64,000 nt of DNA, taken from Methylophaga sp. (GTDB lineage: Bacteria; Pseudomonadota; Gammaproteobacteria; Nitrosococcales; Methylophagaceae). The notes beneath the pieces are model-generated. The model was not told the origin of the DNA. It saw only the letters and a list, made by a program, of their open reading frames with translations, and ran no database searches. The stretch is taken from contig JAFIFW010000005.1 in NCBI GenBank assembly GCA_020831825.1, positions 62,001-126,000 of the forward strand. The letters run 5' to 3'. Both the position numbers and the translations under genes were made by a program. Positions 1 to 9,359 of this stretch are shown piece after piece. Numbering within the stretch: position 1 is the first letter of the stretch; each line of letters opens with the position of its first letter.

Positions 1-969
1 GGCAAGCTGCTGGCAGGGCTGCATCACGGTAATTTGCTGTCAGCAGAGCTATATCCACATCTGATGCAGGCATGCAAGGCACTGCTGGCTGATTTATCGC
101 TGATTTTTGACCAACCTTATGGTCATTTTACCCACGGCGCGGGATATGCCAATCTCGAAGCCCTGTGGTGGGCCAGGCAGCACAACCCTGATCGCCAGAC
201 CGTATACGTCAGCAGCGCATGCCATTACTCTATTGACAAGGCTTGCGAATTACTGCATCTCAAACTTGAGCTGGTGCCCGTGGACAGTCAGGAGCAAATG
301 CAGATTGCGCGTATACAACAATACTGTGAAGCCAAGCCACCGCTGGCAATTATCGCCAATGCCGGAACAACGCGTGCCGGTGCTATTGATGATATCAACG
401 CCTTAATTGAACTGGCTGAACAATATTCAGCGTGGTTACATATTGATGCCGCCTGGGGTGGCGCGCTGGCTTTTGATGACGAGCGGAAAGGCCTGTTGGG
501 CAAAATCGGCCAAGCAAATTCAATCTGCTTTGATCCACACAAGGCGCTGCAACAACCCCGGCCTTGCGGTTTACTGTTCTATCAACATGATCCAGGCATT
601 ATTGATTTTGCAACCGATTATCTGAAAAGGCCACCAGAAAAGCGACTCCCCGGCTCAAATGGTGCAGAGTTGTTTTTGCCCTTCTGGCTAGGCTGGCAAT
701 ACTATGGTCAGGCACGGATAGCTGCACAGATCAAACGCCGCCTTGAACAAGCCGATGTGTTTGCCAATCAGCTAAGTAAATTGACCGGCTGGCGGGTATT
801 AAACGGAAAAACCGGGATTGTCTGCTTCAGTCCCGATAGTTTCCAGCCATTACCGGAACAGAGCTTTTCTGAGGTGAGCATCAACGGAGAGCTGATGATG
901 AGGACGGTATTCAGCAGTCAACATCAATCCGCAGAAGCACTGCTTAAGATTGTGGCCCACGGGTTTTGA
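1..969 (+). CDS. PLP-dependent decarboxylase, 5' end missing
   Basis: The frame is open from base 1 and the true start lies before the window; about 322 codons are visible. The fold-type I group II decarboxylase signature is clear. A HIDAAWGG motif at about visible residues 145-152 supplies the aspartate that contacts the pyridine nitrogen. DPHK follows, with the Schiff-base lysine at visible codon 181. Relatives decarboxylate aromatic amino acids, glutamate, aspartate or diaminobutyrate. The substrate cannot be fixed because much of the substrate-binding N-terminal part is outside the window. The 3' end overlaps the convergent ATPase-SPOR gene by 26 bp. Confidence 0.8.
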   Translation, partial: GKLLAGLHHGNLLSAELYPHLMQACKALLADLSLIFDQPYGHFTHGAGYANLEALWWARQHNPDRQTVYVSSACHYSIDKACELLHLKLELVPVDSQEQMQIARIQQYCEAKPPLAIIANAGTTRAGAIDDINALIELAEQYSAWLHIDAAWGGALAFDDERKGLLGKIGQANSICFDPHKALQQPRPCGLLFYQHDPGIIDFATDYLKRPPEKRLPGSNGAELFLPFWLGWQYYGQARIAAQIKRRLEQADVFANQLSKLTGWRVLNGKTGIVCFSPDSFQPLPEQSFSEVSINGELMMRTVFSSQHQSAEALLKIVAHGF

Positions 970-2512
970 TCTGTTCCTGAACGCTGTCAATCCGACGCAA
1001 CCAGGTCGGCACAGTATTCAAGGGCGCAGGCCAGTTGGTATTGGCAGTCATCGCCTGCTGCCTGCCGGGATAAACACCATAAATAAGTGCATACCAGGTA
1101 CGCTCATTTCGAATTGAAGCAAACACCGCTACATCGCCCTTCAATTCATACTTCTCAACAAATGCATCCACTTCATCCAGTTCCCATGACCCCATCAACT
1201 GGAAGGTATAACTGGTGCCGCGCTGACGCATAATCCAGTCCTGCTGGTGTATTTTGTCAGAAGCACGCACCGGAGTGGTGACTGCTGTTGCCGGCTCAAC
1301 ATCAGCTTCGGTTGCATCAGCCATCGATAATTCTGCAGGCTCTACTACTGCGGCTTCCAATTCTGACTCGGACTCTGCCGCCACAACCTCTGGCAGTTCA
1401 TCAATCAAATCAAACTCTGCTGATTCCGCATTGGCTGCCGGTGAGTCAACTTGCTCGTCCAGCTCTGATAACAATTGCAGAAAAGTGTCACGCTCTAATA
1501 CATCGGCTTGAGGTAGTTCAGGTTCATCAACAATGACGGTTTGCAAGTCATCACCACTGATGATTTCAACTTCTGCCATCGGCTCATCACTCATGCCCTG
1601 TTGCAGCCAGCTATTAATCTTCTGTTGATTAGCTAAGAGACCGGCTAAGGCCACCAAAACAGGTATCGACCAGAGCCAACGACTGTTGAAAGGTAATTTA
1701 AAGTTCAAGCCGGGCAATCTTGGCAGCTGGGGCAGGCGCAAAGACATTGCCTTGCCATGCCCCAACAACTGTTGATGTGCCAGTTGATTAAGTTTTGTCG
1801 GGTGCCCTGAGGACAACCTGTAAAAACGCTTGAGTTGTTGTTGATTAAACGGCAACTCACCACTGTAGCCTGATGCCTGCAACCGACACATCAAATAATC
1901 AGGCAGTTCGTCTTGAGCCAATAAGGGCAGATCGAGTGCCTGTAAACGTTCCTGCAGCCGATCAGAAAACTTCACTCGTTCCTGACATGCCATCACCGCT
2001 TGCAGTAAGTACTGACCTTCATGCTGCCAGCCGAGCCAGACGGTCAGGACTTGCATCACTGGCTCAGCCAATTGCTCTATGTCATCCACCATGAGTACAG
2101 ATGTGATGCCGAGCTGACGGATTCTGGTCAAATGTTGCTTCAAGCTGTGCTGAGGGTCAGCCAGCACATCAGGAGTACGACTGTCGACACCGAGCGCGTT
2201 AAGTGCCGCTGTTGAAAATGTCTGTAGATTTAGTGAACGTGAACCCTTGATTCGGCAACAGCGAATGTCCTCACCAAAACGATGTTCCAGTTCGTCCAGA
2301 AACACTGATTTACCGTGACCTTCTGGCGCTTGTATCAAAGAAATCTTGTCGCTGGCTCTGACAAGGTGCAACACCAGATTGAGTCTTTGCTCAATAATCG
2401 GACTTTTGTAAAAGCCATTGACTGGCAAACTAACGCCAAAGGGGATCGACTGCAGAGCCAGCCTGGAAAGATAGGCCGGCTCAGCTGAAGGTGCGGCGGT
2501 CAAATCTTCCAT
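944..2512 (-). CDS. DamX-like ATPase-SPOR protein
   Basis: This 522-residue protein has an N-terminal ExeA-like AAA ATPase with Walker A (APEGHGKS, residues 62-69) and Walker B (VLMVDD, about 139-144). One membrane segment at about 279-294 and an acidic low-complexity linker follow. The C-terminal SPOR-type domain, about 430-505, is expected to bind denuded septal peptidoglycan. The topology predicts a cytoplasmic ATPase and a periplasmic wall-binding end. It lies 11 bp after aroB, the place of damX in enterobacteria, where DamX acts in cell division. Enterobacterial DamX, however, has no ATPase with both Walker motifs of this kind. A division or envelope role is inferred from SPOR and synteny. 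Confidence 0.8.
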   Translation of the reverse strand: MEDLTAAPSAEPAYLSRLALQSIPFGVSLPVNGFYKSPIIEQRLNLVLHLVRASDKISLIQAPEGHGKSVFLDELEHRFGEDIRCCRIKGSRSLNLQTFSTAALNALGVDSRTPDVLADPQHSLKQHLTRIRQLGITSVLMVDDIEQLAEPVMQVLTVWLGWQHEGQYLLQAVMACQERVKFSDRLQERLQALDLPLLAQDELPDYLMCRLQASGYSGELPFNQQQLKRFYRLSSGHPTKLNQLAHQQLLGHGKAMSLRLPQLPRLPGLNFKLPFNSRWLWSIPVLVALAGLLANQQKINSWLQQGMSDEPMAEVEIISGDDLQTVIVDEPELPQADVLERDTFLQLLSELDEQVDSPAANAESAEFDLIDELPEVVAAESESELEAAVVEPAELSMADATEADVEPATAVTTPVRASDKIHQQDWIMRQRGTSYTFQLMGSWELDEVDAFVEKYELKGDVAVFASIRNERTWYALIYGVYPGRQQAMTANTNWPAPLNTVPTWLRRIDSVQEQIKTRGPQS

Positions 2513-2523
2513 AGCAAAATCTC

Positions 2524-3606
2524 TTAACGAATAAATGCCTGAAGGGTGGCACTTAACTCAGCGGATTCGTAATCATCACTGATCACCGCCTGACCGATTC
2601 CTTTAAGCAAGATCAGTCGGATCACACCTTCCTGTACCTTCTTATCAACCGCCATTAAGTCCATAAATTGCTGTTCTGTCATCTCAGACGGCGCTTCAAC
2701 AGGTAAGTCTGCAGCCTGCAAAATTGCACGAACCCTTTCCACTGTCTCGGTTGGCAGCCAGCCCAGACGTTGAGATAAATCGGCCGCCATCAGCATGCCA
2801 ACTGCGATCGCTTCACCATGCAACCAGTTGCCATATCCCGTGCCAGTTTCAATCGCATGACCAAATGTATGACCCAGATTCAATAGCGCTCTGACACCCC
2901 GTTCATGTTCATCATCAGCCACAATGGCCGCTTTATCCTGACATGAGCGCGCAATCGCAGCAGCGAGTGCTTCGGGATCCAGCGCCTTGAGTGCTGGAAG
3001 GTATTGTTCCAGCCAGTCAAAGAACTCTGCATCATTGATAAGACCGTATTTGATGACTTCGGCAATGCCTGATGACAGTTGTCGAGCTTCCAGTGTCGCC
3101 AGAGTTGCCGTGTCAGCGATCACACATTGTGGCTGATAAAAAGCACCAATCATGTTTTTACCCAGCTCGTGATTCACGGCTGTTTTACCACCGACTGATG
3201 AGTCCACTTGCGACAACAAAGTGGTTGGCACCTGGATAAAAGGCACGCCTCGCTGATAACAGGCAGCGGCAAAGCCGGTCATATCACCGATAACTCCGCC
3301 GCCAAGCGCAATGAGGGTCACCTGTCTGGAAAATTTGAGCTCCAGCAGACGATCATAGATTCGATTCATCACTGACAGTGTTTTGTACTGTTCACCATCA
3401 GGCAAAATCACGGACTCTACCCGGTATTGATCTGCCAGCGCGTTTTCAAGCGCTTGCAGATACAGCGGAGCGATGGTCTCGTTAGTGACAATCAGCACTT
3501 CTTTGCCGCGAATATGTGCAGCATACAACTCACTGTTTTCCAGAATGCCCTGTCCGATATAAATCGGATAACTACGTTTGCCCAGTGCTACCTGTAAAGT
3601 TTTCAT
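2524..3606 (-). CDS. aroB: 3-dehydroquinate synthase
   Basis: AroB converts DAHP to 3-dehydroquinate, the second step of the shikimate pathway, using NAD and a divalent metal. The 360 residues match the usual length. Family signatures are visible: DGEQYK in the NAD-binding part, [20 protein letters not shown], the [19 protein letters not shown] block, and metal-binding HTFGHAIE plus [10 protein letters not shown] near residues 245-270. The gene follows aroK by 9 bp and precedes the SPOR-ATPase gene by 11 bp, so the three probably form one transcript. Confidence 0.97.
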   Translation of the reverse strand: MKTLQVALGKRSYPIYIGQGILENSELYAAHIRGKEVLIVTNETIAPLYLQALENALADQYRVESVILPDGEQYKTLSVMNRIYDRLLELKFSRQVTLIALGGGVIGDMTGFAAACYQRGVPFIQVPTTLLSQVDSSVGGKTAVNHELGKNMIGAFYQPQCVIADTATLATLEARQLSSGIAEVIKYGLINDAEFFDWLEQYLPALKALDPEALAAAIARSCQDKAAIVADDEHERGVRALLNLGHTFGHAIETGTGYGNWLHGEAIAVGMLMAADLSQRLGWLPTETVERVRAILQAADLPVEAPSEMTEQQFMDLMAVDKKVQEGVIRLILLKGIGQAVISDDYESAELSATLQAFIR

Positions 3607-3615
3607 GGTAATGAC

Positions 3616-4143
3616 TTATTTCCCGGTTTTTTTCAGTTGCTGCAACACATCGTTGACCGTTTGCTGAACCGATTGATCGCCGGTTTTCAGCACAATATCA
3701 GCCACTTCACGATAGAGGGGATCACGCTGCTCTATCAGATCCATTATCTTTTGTTTACGATCACCGGTCTGCAGCAATGGACGTTTTTTGTCTTTTGCCG
3801 TGCGTCGATACAGCTGTTCAAGTGAGGCTGAAAGATAGACAACGACGCCATTTTTTCTCAGCGTCCGTCGATTTTCTTCAGCAAGCACTGCTCCGCCACC
3901 TGTTGCCAGTACGATATTGTTGAGTTCAGTCAGCTCTTCAATAATCCGCTGCTCACGCTCGCGAAAACCGGCCTCACCTTCCATCTCGAAAATCCAGGAA
4001 ATCGAGACACCGGTTCGTTTTTCAATCTCCCGGTCGCTGTCATAAAACTTACGTCCAAGCGCTTTGGCAAGCTGTCGACCAATCGTCGACTTTCCTGCCC
4101 CCATTGGCCCCACGAGAATTATATTACCTGAAATCTGCTGCAC
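3616..4143 (-). CDS. aroK: Shikimate kinase
   Basis: AroK phosphorylates shikimate at O3 using ATP. The P-loop GPMGAGKS, shikimate-binding DSDREIE, and ATGGGAV near the middle are all present. The frame stays open upstream to a GTG at 4182, but that codon lies inside the hairpin that ends the pilQ transcript. The GTG at 4143 was chosen because it gives 175 residues and the usual four to five residues before NIILVGPMGAGKS. The start is therefore moderately certain, the function very certain. The gene probably needs its own promoter or readthrough of the upstream terminator. Confidence 0.9.
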   Translation of the reverse strand: MQQISGNIILVGPMGAGKSTIGRQLAKALGRKFYDSDREIEKRTGVSISWIFEMEGEAGFREREQRIIEELTELNNIVLATGGGAVLAEENRRTLRKNGVVVYLSASLEQLYRRTAKDKKRPLLQTGDRKQKIMDLIEQRDPLYREVADIVLKTGDQSVQQTVNDVLQQLKKTGK

Positions 4144-4167
4144 AACTGACTCGTATTCTGTAAACGA

Positions 4168-4197
4168 CAAAAGCCGGGCCACAAGACCCGGCTTTTG
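4168..4197 (-). terminator. Terminator between pilQ and aroK
   Basis: An 11-bp perfect stem pairs 4168-4178 with 4187-4197 around an 8-nt loop. The G/C core is flanked by A and T runs, so it could work in both directions. It starts 20 bp after the pilQ stop. It separates the pilus operon from the aroK-aroB transcript. Confidence 0.8.
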
Positions 4198-4217
4198 GTG
4201 TCAAAGCATACCAATTT

Positions 4218-6410
4218 TCAGAAATCCATGCCTTCTTTGATGATTTTTGGTGTGACAAACACCAGCAATTCACGGCGGCGATCTTCGTTCAGATTATTTC
4301 TGAACATGAAGCCGACATAAGGCAGGTCACCAAAAAATGGAACTCGTTGACTGTTGGTGGTGGAAATCTGTTCGTAGATCCCCCCCAGCACCACTGTTTC
4401 GCCATTATCGACCAGTACTTGAGTCTTGACGCTACGTGTATCAATGCTGGGTACGCCAAGGAATATCTCGCCCACTTCGTCTTTGTTGACTTCCAGATCC
4501 ATCACAATTCGATCGTCCGGTGTGATTTGCGGGGTGACATCCAGCTTGAGCGTAGCTTCCTTGAATGAAACAGAGGTTGCACCACTGGAAGAAGCTTCCT
4601 GATATGGAATCTCGGTACCCTGTTCAATGGTTGCCTGCTTCTGATTGGAAGTGATCACGCGCGGGCTGGAAATAATTTCGCCTTTACCCTCTTCCTGCAT
4701 TGCAGATAACTCCAGTTCAAGAATCATCCCAAGTGGTAATTTGGCGAGCGCCAAGGCCACCGTACCTGCTGGATTGGTCACCGGCAAATTGACATTCAAA
4801 TTACCTGTTTGACCCAACTGGCTTCCTGCACCACGGCTCGGGTTAATCAGGTTACGATTACCACCGTCAACTTGCATACCACTCAACCGACCATCTGTTC
4901 CGGCGCCCAACGTCCTGCTCCGTGCTGAGCCACCGAAGCGAACACCCAACTCACGGGTAAAGTCGTTATTGGCAATTACGATTCTTGACTCAATCAACAC
5001 CTGACGGACTGGAATATCGAGCCTTTCAATCAACCTTCTGATATCTGACAACTGTGCCGATGTATCTCGAATCAGCAAAGAGTTTGTCCGCTCATCGACT
5101 GTCACAGAGCCACGCTCTGATAGAAAACCCATCCGACTTGATGAGGCACCAGCCTGTTGTGAATCAGAACGAAGAATGCCAGCAATCTCGCTCGCTTTGG
5201 CAAAGTTGATTTCAATAAAGTCTGAGAAAAGCGGCTCCAGCTCAACCAACTGTCTGCGCGCTTCAAGCTCTTGCTTTTCCCTAGCCGCAATTTCAGCCGC
5301 GGGCGCAACCAGCATGACGTTACCGTTGATGCGTTTATCCAGTCCTTTGGTTTTTAGAATAATATCCAGTGCCTGATCCCAGGGTACATTACGCAAACGC
5401 AATGTAAGATTTCCCTGCACGGTGTCACTGGTCACAAGATTCATACCCGTAAAATCAGCCAGTAACTGCAATACGGCGCGAACTTCTATGTTCTGGAAGT
5501 TCAGCGACAGCTTTTCACCGGTATAACCCTGATCTGATCCCATGCCAGGCATGGCAACGCCGTCTGTGTCCGTTTCAACTACAGGCTTGACCTCGACCAC
5601 GAGCAATTTGTCAGACTGATATGCCAGGTGCTCAAAGTCACCGGAAGTGGTCAAAAGCATTCGGGTATTGTTGCCCTCGGCGGTGCTTTGAATAAAGTGA
5701 ACCGGGGTAGCAAAATCAATCACATCCAGGCGACGCTGCAATTTCTCTGGCAAGCTGACGCCAACCAGATCGACCACCACTTCATTATCGCGCTGACGGC
5801 GAATATCTACCGCAGCGCCATCATCACTCAGATGAATCAAAACTCTGGCTTCACCCATTTCACCGCGACGAAAATCAATATCGGTGACTGAACGACCCGT
5901 TGCAGCAGCTCGACTCGGTGCGGTTGAGGTACTTGCCGTGGCCGAGCCGGTCTCAAGCATAACAATTACGGTGTTACCGGAGACATCAACAGTGTAAGGC
6001 ACCGGCCTTGCCATGTTGATGACCATCCGCGTTCTTTCCCCTGCTTCGACGGTAGCAATGCTTCTGGTCAATCCGACATTGATCTGCTGATTTTTGTCAT
6101 CCAGCTTGTTTTTGACACCGACAAAATCAAGCACTATGCGCGCAGGGTCATCCATGGAGAACGTATTCGGCTCAGGCGCTGTTCCGGAAAAATTAAGGAT
6201 CAACCTCGACTTGCTACTCGAGGTGGCCTGATAGTCCACTGACTCTAAGTCAACGGCCTGGACTCCCCAACTGACTAGCAACATCAGTATGAAAGTGACG
6301 ACACTGAGGGCCGTCAGTAGATGCTTTTGCCGCACTGACGATCCTTGCATGGCACGCTCGAAGGTCTGTTTGTCCATGATGATTCCATTTCTGATAGTCA
6401 TGTTTTTCAT
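4218..6410 (-). CDS. pilQ: Type IV pilus secretin PilQ
   Basis: PilQ forms the outer-membrane secretin ring through which the pilus passes. The 730-residue protein has a hydrophobic signal segment at about 29-52 and two AMIN-type peptidoglycan-binding domains (about 55-265). An STN domain begins near LSLNFQNIEVRAVLQLL (about 300-350), then a secretin N domain and the C-terminal beta-rich secretin domain ending in FVTPKII. The chosen ATG has an AGGT ribosome site and lies 5 bp after pilP. A later ATG at residue 12 is possible. It is the last gene of pilMNOPQ. Confidence 0.96.
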   Translation of the reverse strand: MKNMTIRNGIIMDKQTFERAMQGSSVRQKHLLTALSVVTFILMLLVSWGVQAVDLESVDYQATSSSKSRLILNFSGTAPEPNTFSMDDPARIVLDFVGVKNKLDDKNQQINVGLTRSIATVEAGERTRMVINMARPVPYTVDVSGNTVIVMLETGSATASTSTAPSRAAATGRSVTDIDFRRGEMGEARVLIHLSDDGAAVDIRRQRDNEVVVDLVGVSLPEKLQRRLDVIDFATPVHFIQSTAEGNNTRMLLTTSGDFEHLAYQSDKLLVVEVKPVVETDTDGVAMPGMGSDQGYTGEKLSLNFQNIEVRAVLQLLADFTGMNLVTSDTVQGNLTLRLRNVPWDQALDIILKTKGLDKRINGNVMLVAPAAEIAAREKQELEARRQLVELEPLFSDFIEINFAKASEIAGILRSDSQQAGASSSRMGFLSERGSVTVDERTNSLLIRDTSAQLSDIRRLIERLDIPVRQVLIESRIVIANNDFTRELGVRFGGSARSRTLGAGTDGRLSGMQVDGGNRNLINPSRGAGSQLGQTGNLNVNLPVTNPAGTVALALAKLPLGMILELELSAMQEEGKGEIISSPRVITSNQKQATIEQGTEIPYQEASSSGATSVSFKEATLKLDVTPQITPDDRIVMDLEVNKDEVGEIFLGVPSIDTRSVKTQVLVDNGETVVLGGIYEQISTTNSQRVPFFGDLPYVGFMFRNNLNEDRRRELLVFVTPKIIKEGMDF

Positions 6411-6415
6411 AGGCT

Positions 6416-6973
6416 TTACCTGAGTTCTATGACCGATAGAGCCGTTTCCCGCTCAATGTAGCCGCCACCCTCTGGCACAATTTCCAGCAGTTGCAGGGCG
6501 GTATCGGTGATTGCTAAAATTTTCCCGTGATTGGTGCCCAGATAGTTTCCAGTTTGAACACGATGAATCACACCATCCGGCGTTCTCACCAGTCCCCAAA
6601 TCCGCTCTTGTTCAATCGTCCCGGTAAACTGAAGATCTCTCAGGTCATAGGCTTCGAGTGCTTCTTTACGACGATTACTGTCAGGTTGTACCCCGGAATC
6701 AAACAACTCCGGCTCCTCTTCTTCAACCGGAACGTCAATCACCGTTGGGATAAAGGGATCACGAAGATTAAAGGCGGCGTAATTGAAGTTTTCGAAGATT
6801 TGCATAGAAGGAATTGGTGGAATATCCGCCTGATATTGAGACTGAACACGTTCAACATAGGCCGCCAAATCCTCCTTGGGAGGTTCGCCACACGCCGACA
6901 GCATCAGGGTCGCAATTGCAACGACAGCCGAGGGTGCAAGCAGGGTGTGTTGTTGATTATTTTTTAAACGCAT
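6416..6973 (-). CDS. pilP: Type IV pilus lipoprotein PilP
   Basis: PilP is an inner-membrane lipoprotein that links the PilN-PilO platform to the PilQ secretin in the periplasm. A lipobox LSAC lies at about residues 25-28. A disordered proline-rich linker follows, containing NLRDPFIP, which is typical of PilP. The C-terminal beta domain contains DLQFTGTI and GNYLGTNHGKI. The 185-residue length is usual. A GAGG ribosome site precedes the ATG, and gaps of 5 bp on both sides place it inside the operon. Confidence 0.95.
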   Translation of the reverse strand: MRLKNNQQHTLLAPSAVVAIATLMLSACGEPPKEDLAAYVERVQSQYQADIPPIPSMQIFENFNYAAFNLRDPFIPTVIDVPVEEEEPELFDSGVQPDSNRRKEALEAYDLRDLQFTGTIEQERIWGLVRTPDGVIHRVQTGNYLGTNHGKILAITDTALQLLEIVPEGGGYIERETALSVIELR

Positions 6974-6978
6974 GCTGC

Positions 6979-7566
6979 TTACCTCGATGACTCATCTTGG
7001 TAGCGATAGGTTTTTGCTGTGATATCCATACTCATTTTCCCGTCACTACCCAGCGGCCCCATTCTCAAATCATGCATGGATACGATTCGTGGCAAGGCAG
7101 CCAAGTCGCTCATGAAACTGGCGAATTGATGATAGGTGCCTGTCACGCGCATTGAAATCGGCAGCTCGACATAGAAGTCTATTGTTCGCTCTGATTCTGG
7201 CCTGAACAGCTCAAACTCAAGGCCATTGTTGATACCGGTTCGGGAAATGTCTGTCAGCAAATCAGCGACCTCACTGCGACCGGGTAATTGCTGGAGCATC
7301 GAAGCAAAAGCAATTTCCATTTCCTTCATCTGCTCTTTATAGGCGTCCAGATTAACCGCCATGCCGCTCTTGGTTTCAAACTCAGTGCGAAGCTGTTGCT
7401 CCTGAGCTTCCAGCTGACTGAGTCGGGTCTTTTGGTCTTTAATGATGAAGTAGTAGCCTGCGCCAAATACCACCAGCACCACCAAGAGCAATGCAACAAG
7501 TTTGATTGGTGTTGGCCACTCGCCACTCTCGTTAAAATCCAGTTCATTAATTGAGGACAAATCCAT
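6979..7566 (-). CDS. pilO: Type IV pilus alignment protein PilO
   Basis: PilO is a bitopic inner-membrane protein that pairs with PilN in the alignment subcomplex. A single transmembrane helix at about residues 22-45 is followed by a coiled coil (residues 45-75) and a ferredoxin-like periplasmic domain. Family segments LPGRSEVADLLTDIS and YHQFASFMSDLAALPRIV are visible. The start overlaps the pilN stop by one base (TGATG), indicating translational coupling. Confidence 0.95.
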   Translation of the reverse strand: MDLSSINELDFNESGEWPTPIKLVALLLVVLVVFGAGYYFIIKDQKTRLSQLEAQEQQLRTEFETKSGMAVNLDAYKEQMKEMEIAFASMLQQLPGRSEVADLLTDISRTGINNGLEFELFRPESERTIDFYVELPISMRVTGTYHQFASFMSDLAALPRIVSMHDLRMGPLGSDGKMSMDITAKTYRYQDESSR

Positions 7567-8126
7567 CAGATATCCCCTTCATCTGAGGCTTTGGTTTCTG
7601 CAACTTCCAGCGTGAAACGCCGGATGGCATCATCCCGTGTCGCCGTTCGTTGAATGACGCGTAACCTTGGTTCATCAAACTCGCTGTTCGCTTCCAATTC
7701 TCTCATCAAAACCGATACCCGGGCGTTAGATTGCGCTACACCATCAAGTACCAAGCGAGCACCTTGGCGAGAAATTGTTTCAAGATGAATGCCCTCTGGA
7801 ATGCTACGAGGCAAAGCATCAAAAACTTTAACCACTTTGGGGCGGCTTTCCTGTAACTCCTGAATTACCTGCATTCTAGCAATCAGCCTGTCACGTGCTT
7901 GTTCAAGCTGAGAAATTTCCCTGATTTTATGATCCAGTTTGGCAATTTCAGTTTGCAGGAAGGCATTGCGTTGAGTTTGTTGTTTAACAGCACCATCCAC
8001 AACGGAAAAAGCCAGATAAAGACAGGCAATGGCAAAAGCAAAGGCAACGCCAAGGGCAATATAAAATTCTCGTTGCCTCTGTTCGCGACGTACTTCACGC
8101 CAGGGGAGAAGGTTGATATGTGCCAT
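7566..8126 (-). CDS. pilN: Type IV pilus assembly protein PilN
   Basis: PilN is an inner-membrane protein whose short cytoplasmic N-terminus binds PilM. The start MAHINLLPWRE carries the conserved INLLPWR motif that docks in the PilM groove. A transmembrane helix follows at about residues 24-46, then a coiled coil and a ferredoxin-like periplasmic domain. Length is 186 residues. One-base stop-start overlaps on both sides couple it to pilM and pilO. Confidence 0.96.
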   Translation of the reverse strand: MAHINLLPWREVRREQRQREFYIALGVAFAFAIACLYLAFSVVDGAVKQQTQRNAFLQTEIAKLDHKIREISQLEQARDRLIARMQVIQELQESRPKVVKVFDALPRSIPEGIHLETISRQGARLVLDGVAQSNARVSVLMRELEANSEFDEPRLRVIQRTATRDDAIRRFTLEVAETKASDEGDI

Positions 8127-9184
8127 CAGTCAAAGCTCCTCATTGCCAGTCCTGCGGCGATCAGCATCGATGGGGCATCGTTACTGAGCGCCTGCACTTT
8201 TACTCGGGGACTAATCACCATGTCGGCAAAAGGATTCGCCACTGATGTGCTGGTGCCTGTTTCCTGTTCGAGGATCTTATCGACACCGGTAATTGACGCA
8301 CAACCACCAGCAAGAATGATGTGATCGATCGTCTGGTACTGTGTTGAGGCCGAGAAAAAGAACTGCAGCGCCCTGGTCACCGTCATTGCCATAGAACGCT
8401 TGAACGGCTCCAGCACCTTGGGACCATAATCATCTGGCAGGCTGTTGTCTTTCTTGGCTCTGCCTGCTTCCTGATAGGACATGCCGTAATAACGCTCAAT
8501 ATCCTCCGTGAGCATTCTGCCACCAAATGTCTGTTCGCGGGTAAACACAATCTTGCCGTTGACCAGGACATACAGCGTGGTCAATGTTGCTCCGACATCC
8601 GCCACGGCAACCGTCAGTCCCTGTCCCATTTGTGGCAACTGCATCGCAATCAACTCAAAGGCGTTTTCGATGGTGTATGCCTCAACATCAACCAGTTTTG
8701 GCTTGAGACCGGCTTCTTCGAGCACATCAGTTCTAGCATCAACATTTTCACGCCGCGATGCCGCAAGCAGTACATCAACCGCATTTGGATCAGCAGCTGA
8801 GGTTCCGAGCACTTCAAAATCCAACCGAACTTCTTCTAAGGGATAAGGGATGTAATTTTGTGCTTCGAGGATGACATTTTCTTCAAGTTCGCGTTCAGAC
8901 AGTGACGCCGGGAAGGAGACTGTTTTGGTAATGGCAGAATTGGCTGATACTGCCACCGCAGCTTCTTTGGTTTTTGTTCCAGAGCGCTTGATGGCACGTT
9001 TTATCGCACCAGCCACCTCATTTTTATTTTCGATTCGACTCTCTACAACGGCATTAACCGGCAAAGGTTCAACTGCATAGGACTCCACGGTGAACTTGTC
9101 ACCTTTCTTGCTCAGCTCAAGTAGCTTCACTACTGAGGAGCTAATATCGATCCCTAGAAGAGGAGTTCGTTTAGGTCCAAACAT
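8126..9184 (-). CDS. pilM: Type IV pilus ATPase-fold protein PilM
   Basis: PilM is a cytoplasmic actin/FtsA-fold protein that binds ATP and the PilN N-terminus. Visible family features are LGIDISSSVVKLLEL, VSFPASLSERELEE, QNYIPYPLEEVRLDF, VADVGATLT and ILAGGCASI. The frame can begin at a TTG at 9196, but the ATG at 9184 has a GAGG site six bases upstream and gives a normal 352-residue protein starting MFGPK. It is the first gene of the pilus operon and divergent from mrcA, the classic gammaproteobacterial order. Confidence 0.95.
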   Translation of the reverse strand: MFGPKRTPLLGIDISSSVVKLLELSKKGDKFTVESYAVEPLPVNAVVESRIENKNEVAGAIKRAIKRSGTKTKEAAVAVSANSAITKTVSFPASLSERELEENVILEAQNYIPYPLEEVRLDFEVLGTSAADPNAVDVLLAASRRENVDARTDVLEEAGLKPKLVDVEAYTIENAFELIAMQLPQMGQGLTVAVADVGATLTTLYVLVNGKIVFTREQTFGGRMLTEDIERYYGMSYQEAGRAKKDNSLPDDYGPKVLEPFKRSMAMTVTRALQFFFSASTQYQTIDHIILAGGCASITGVDKILEQETGTSTSVANPFADMVISPRVKVQALSNDAPSMLIAAGLAMRSFD

Positions 9185-9359
9185 CTGTTGCCTCAATTCC
9201 CGTTGATTCGCTTTTTGATGGAAGTTAGCTCACTTAGTTAAAGTAGTTTATTAAGATTATTCAGGATGTCAATAAGTTGTGACTGACTTTTTACTTTACT
9301 GGTCGCTCAGATGACTTAGAATATACCTAACTGATTTTCCCAACTGCGAACTAATACAC
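9185..9359. promoter_or_regulatory. Divergent promoter region, pilM and mrcA
   Basis: This is the only non-coding space between the divergent pilus operon and mrcA, so it must hold both promoters. On the plus strand TAGAAT at 9317-9322, with TTTACT 18 bases before it, is a plausible sigma-70 pair for mrcA. No confident minus-strand pair was picked. The region is AT-rich compared with its flanks. Confidence 0.35.
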
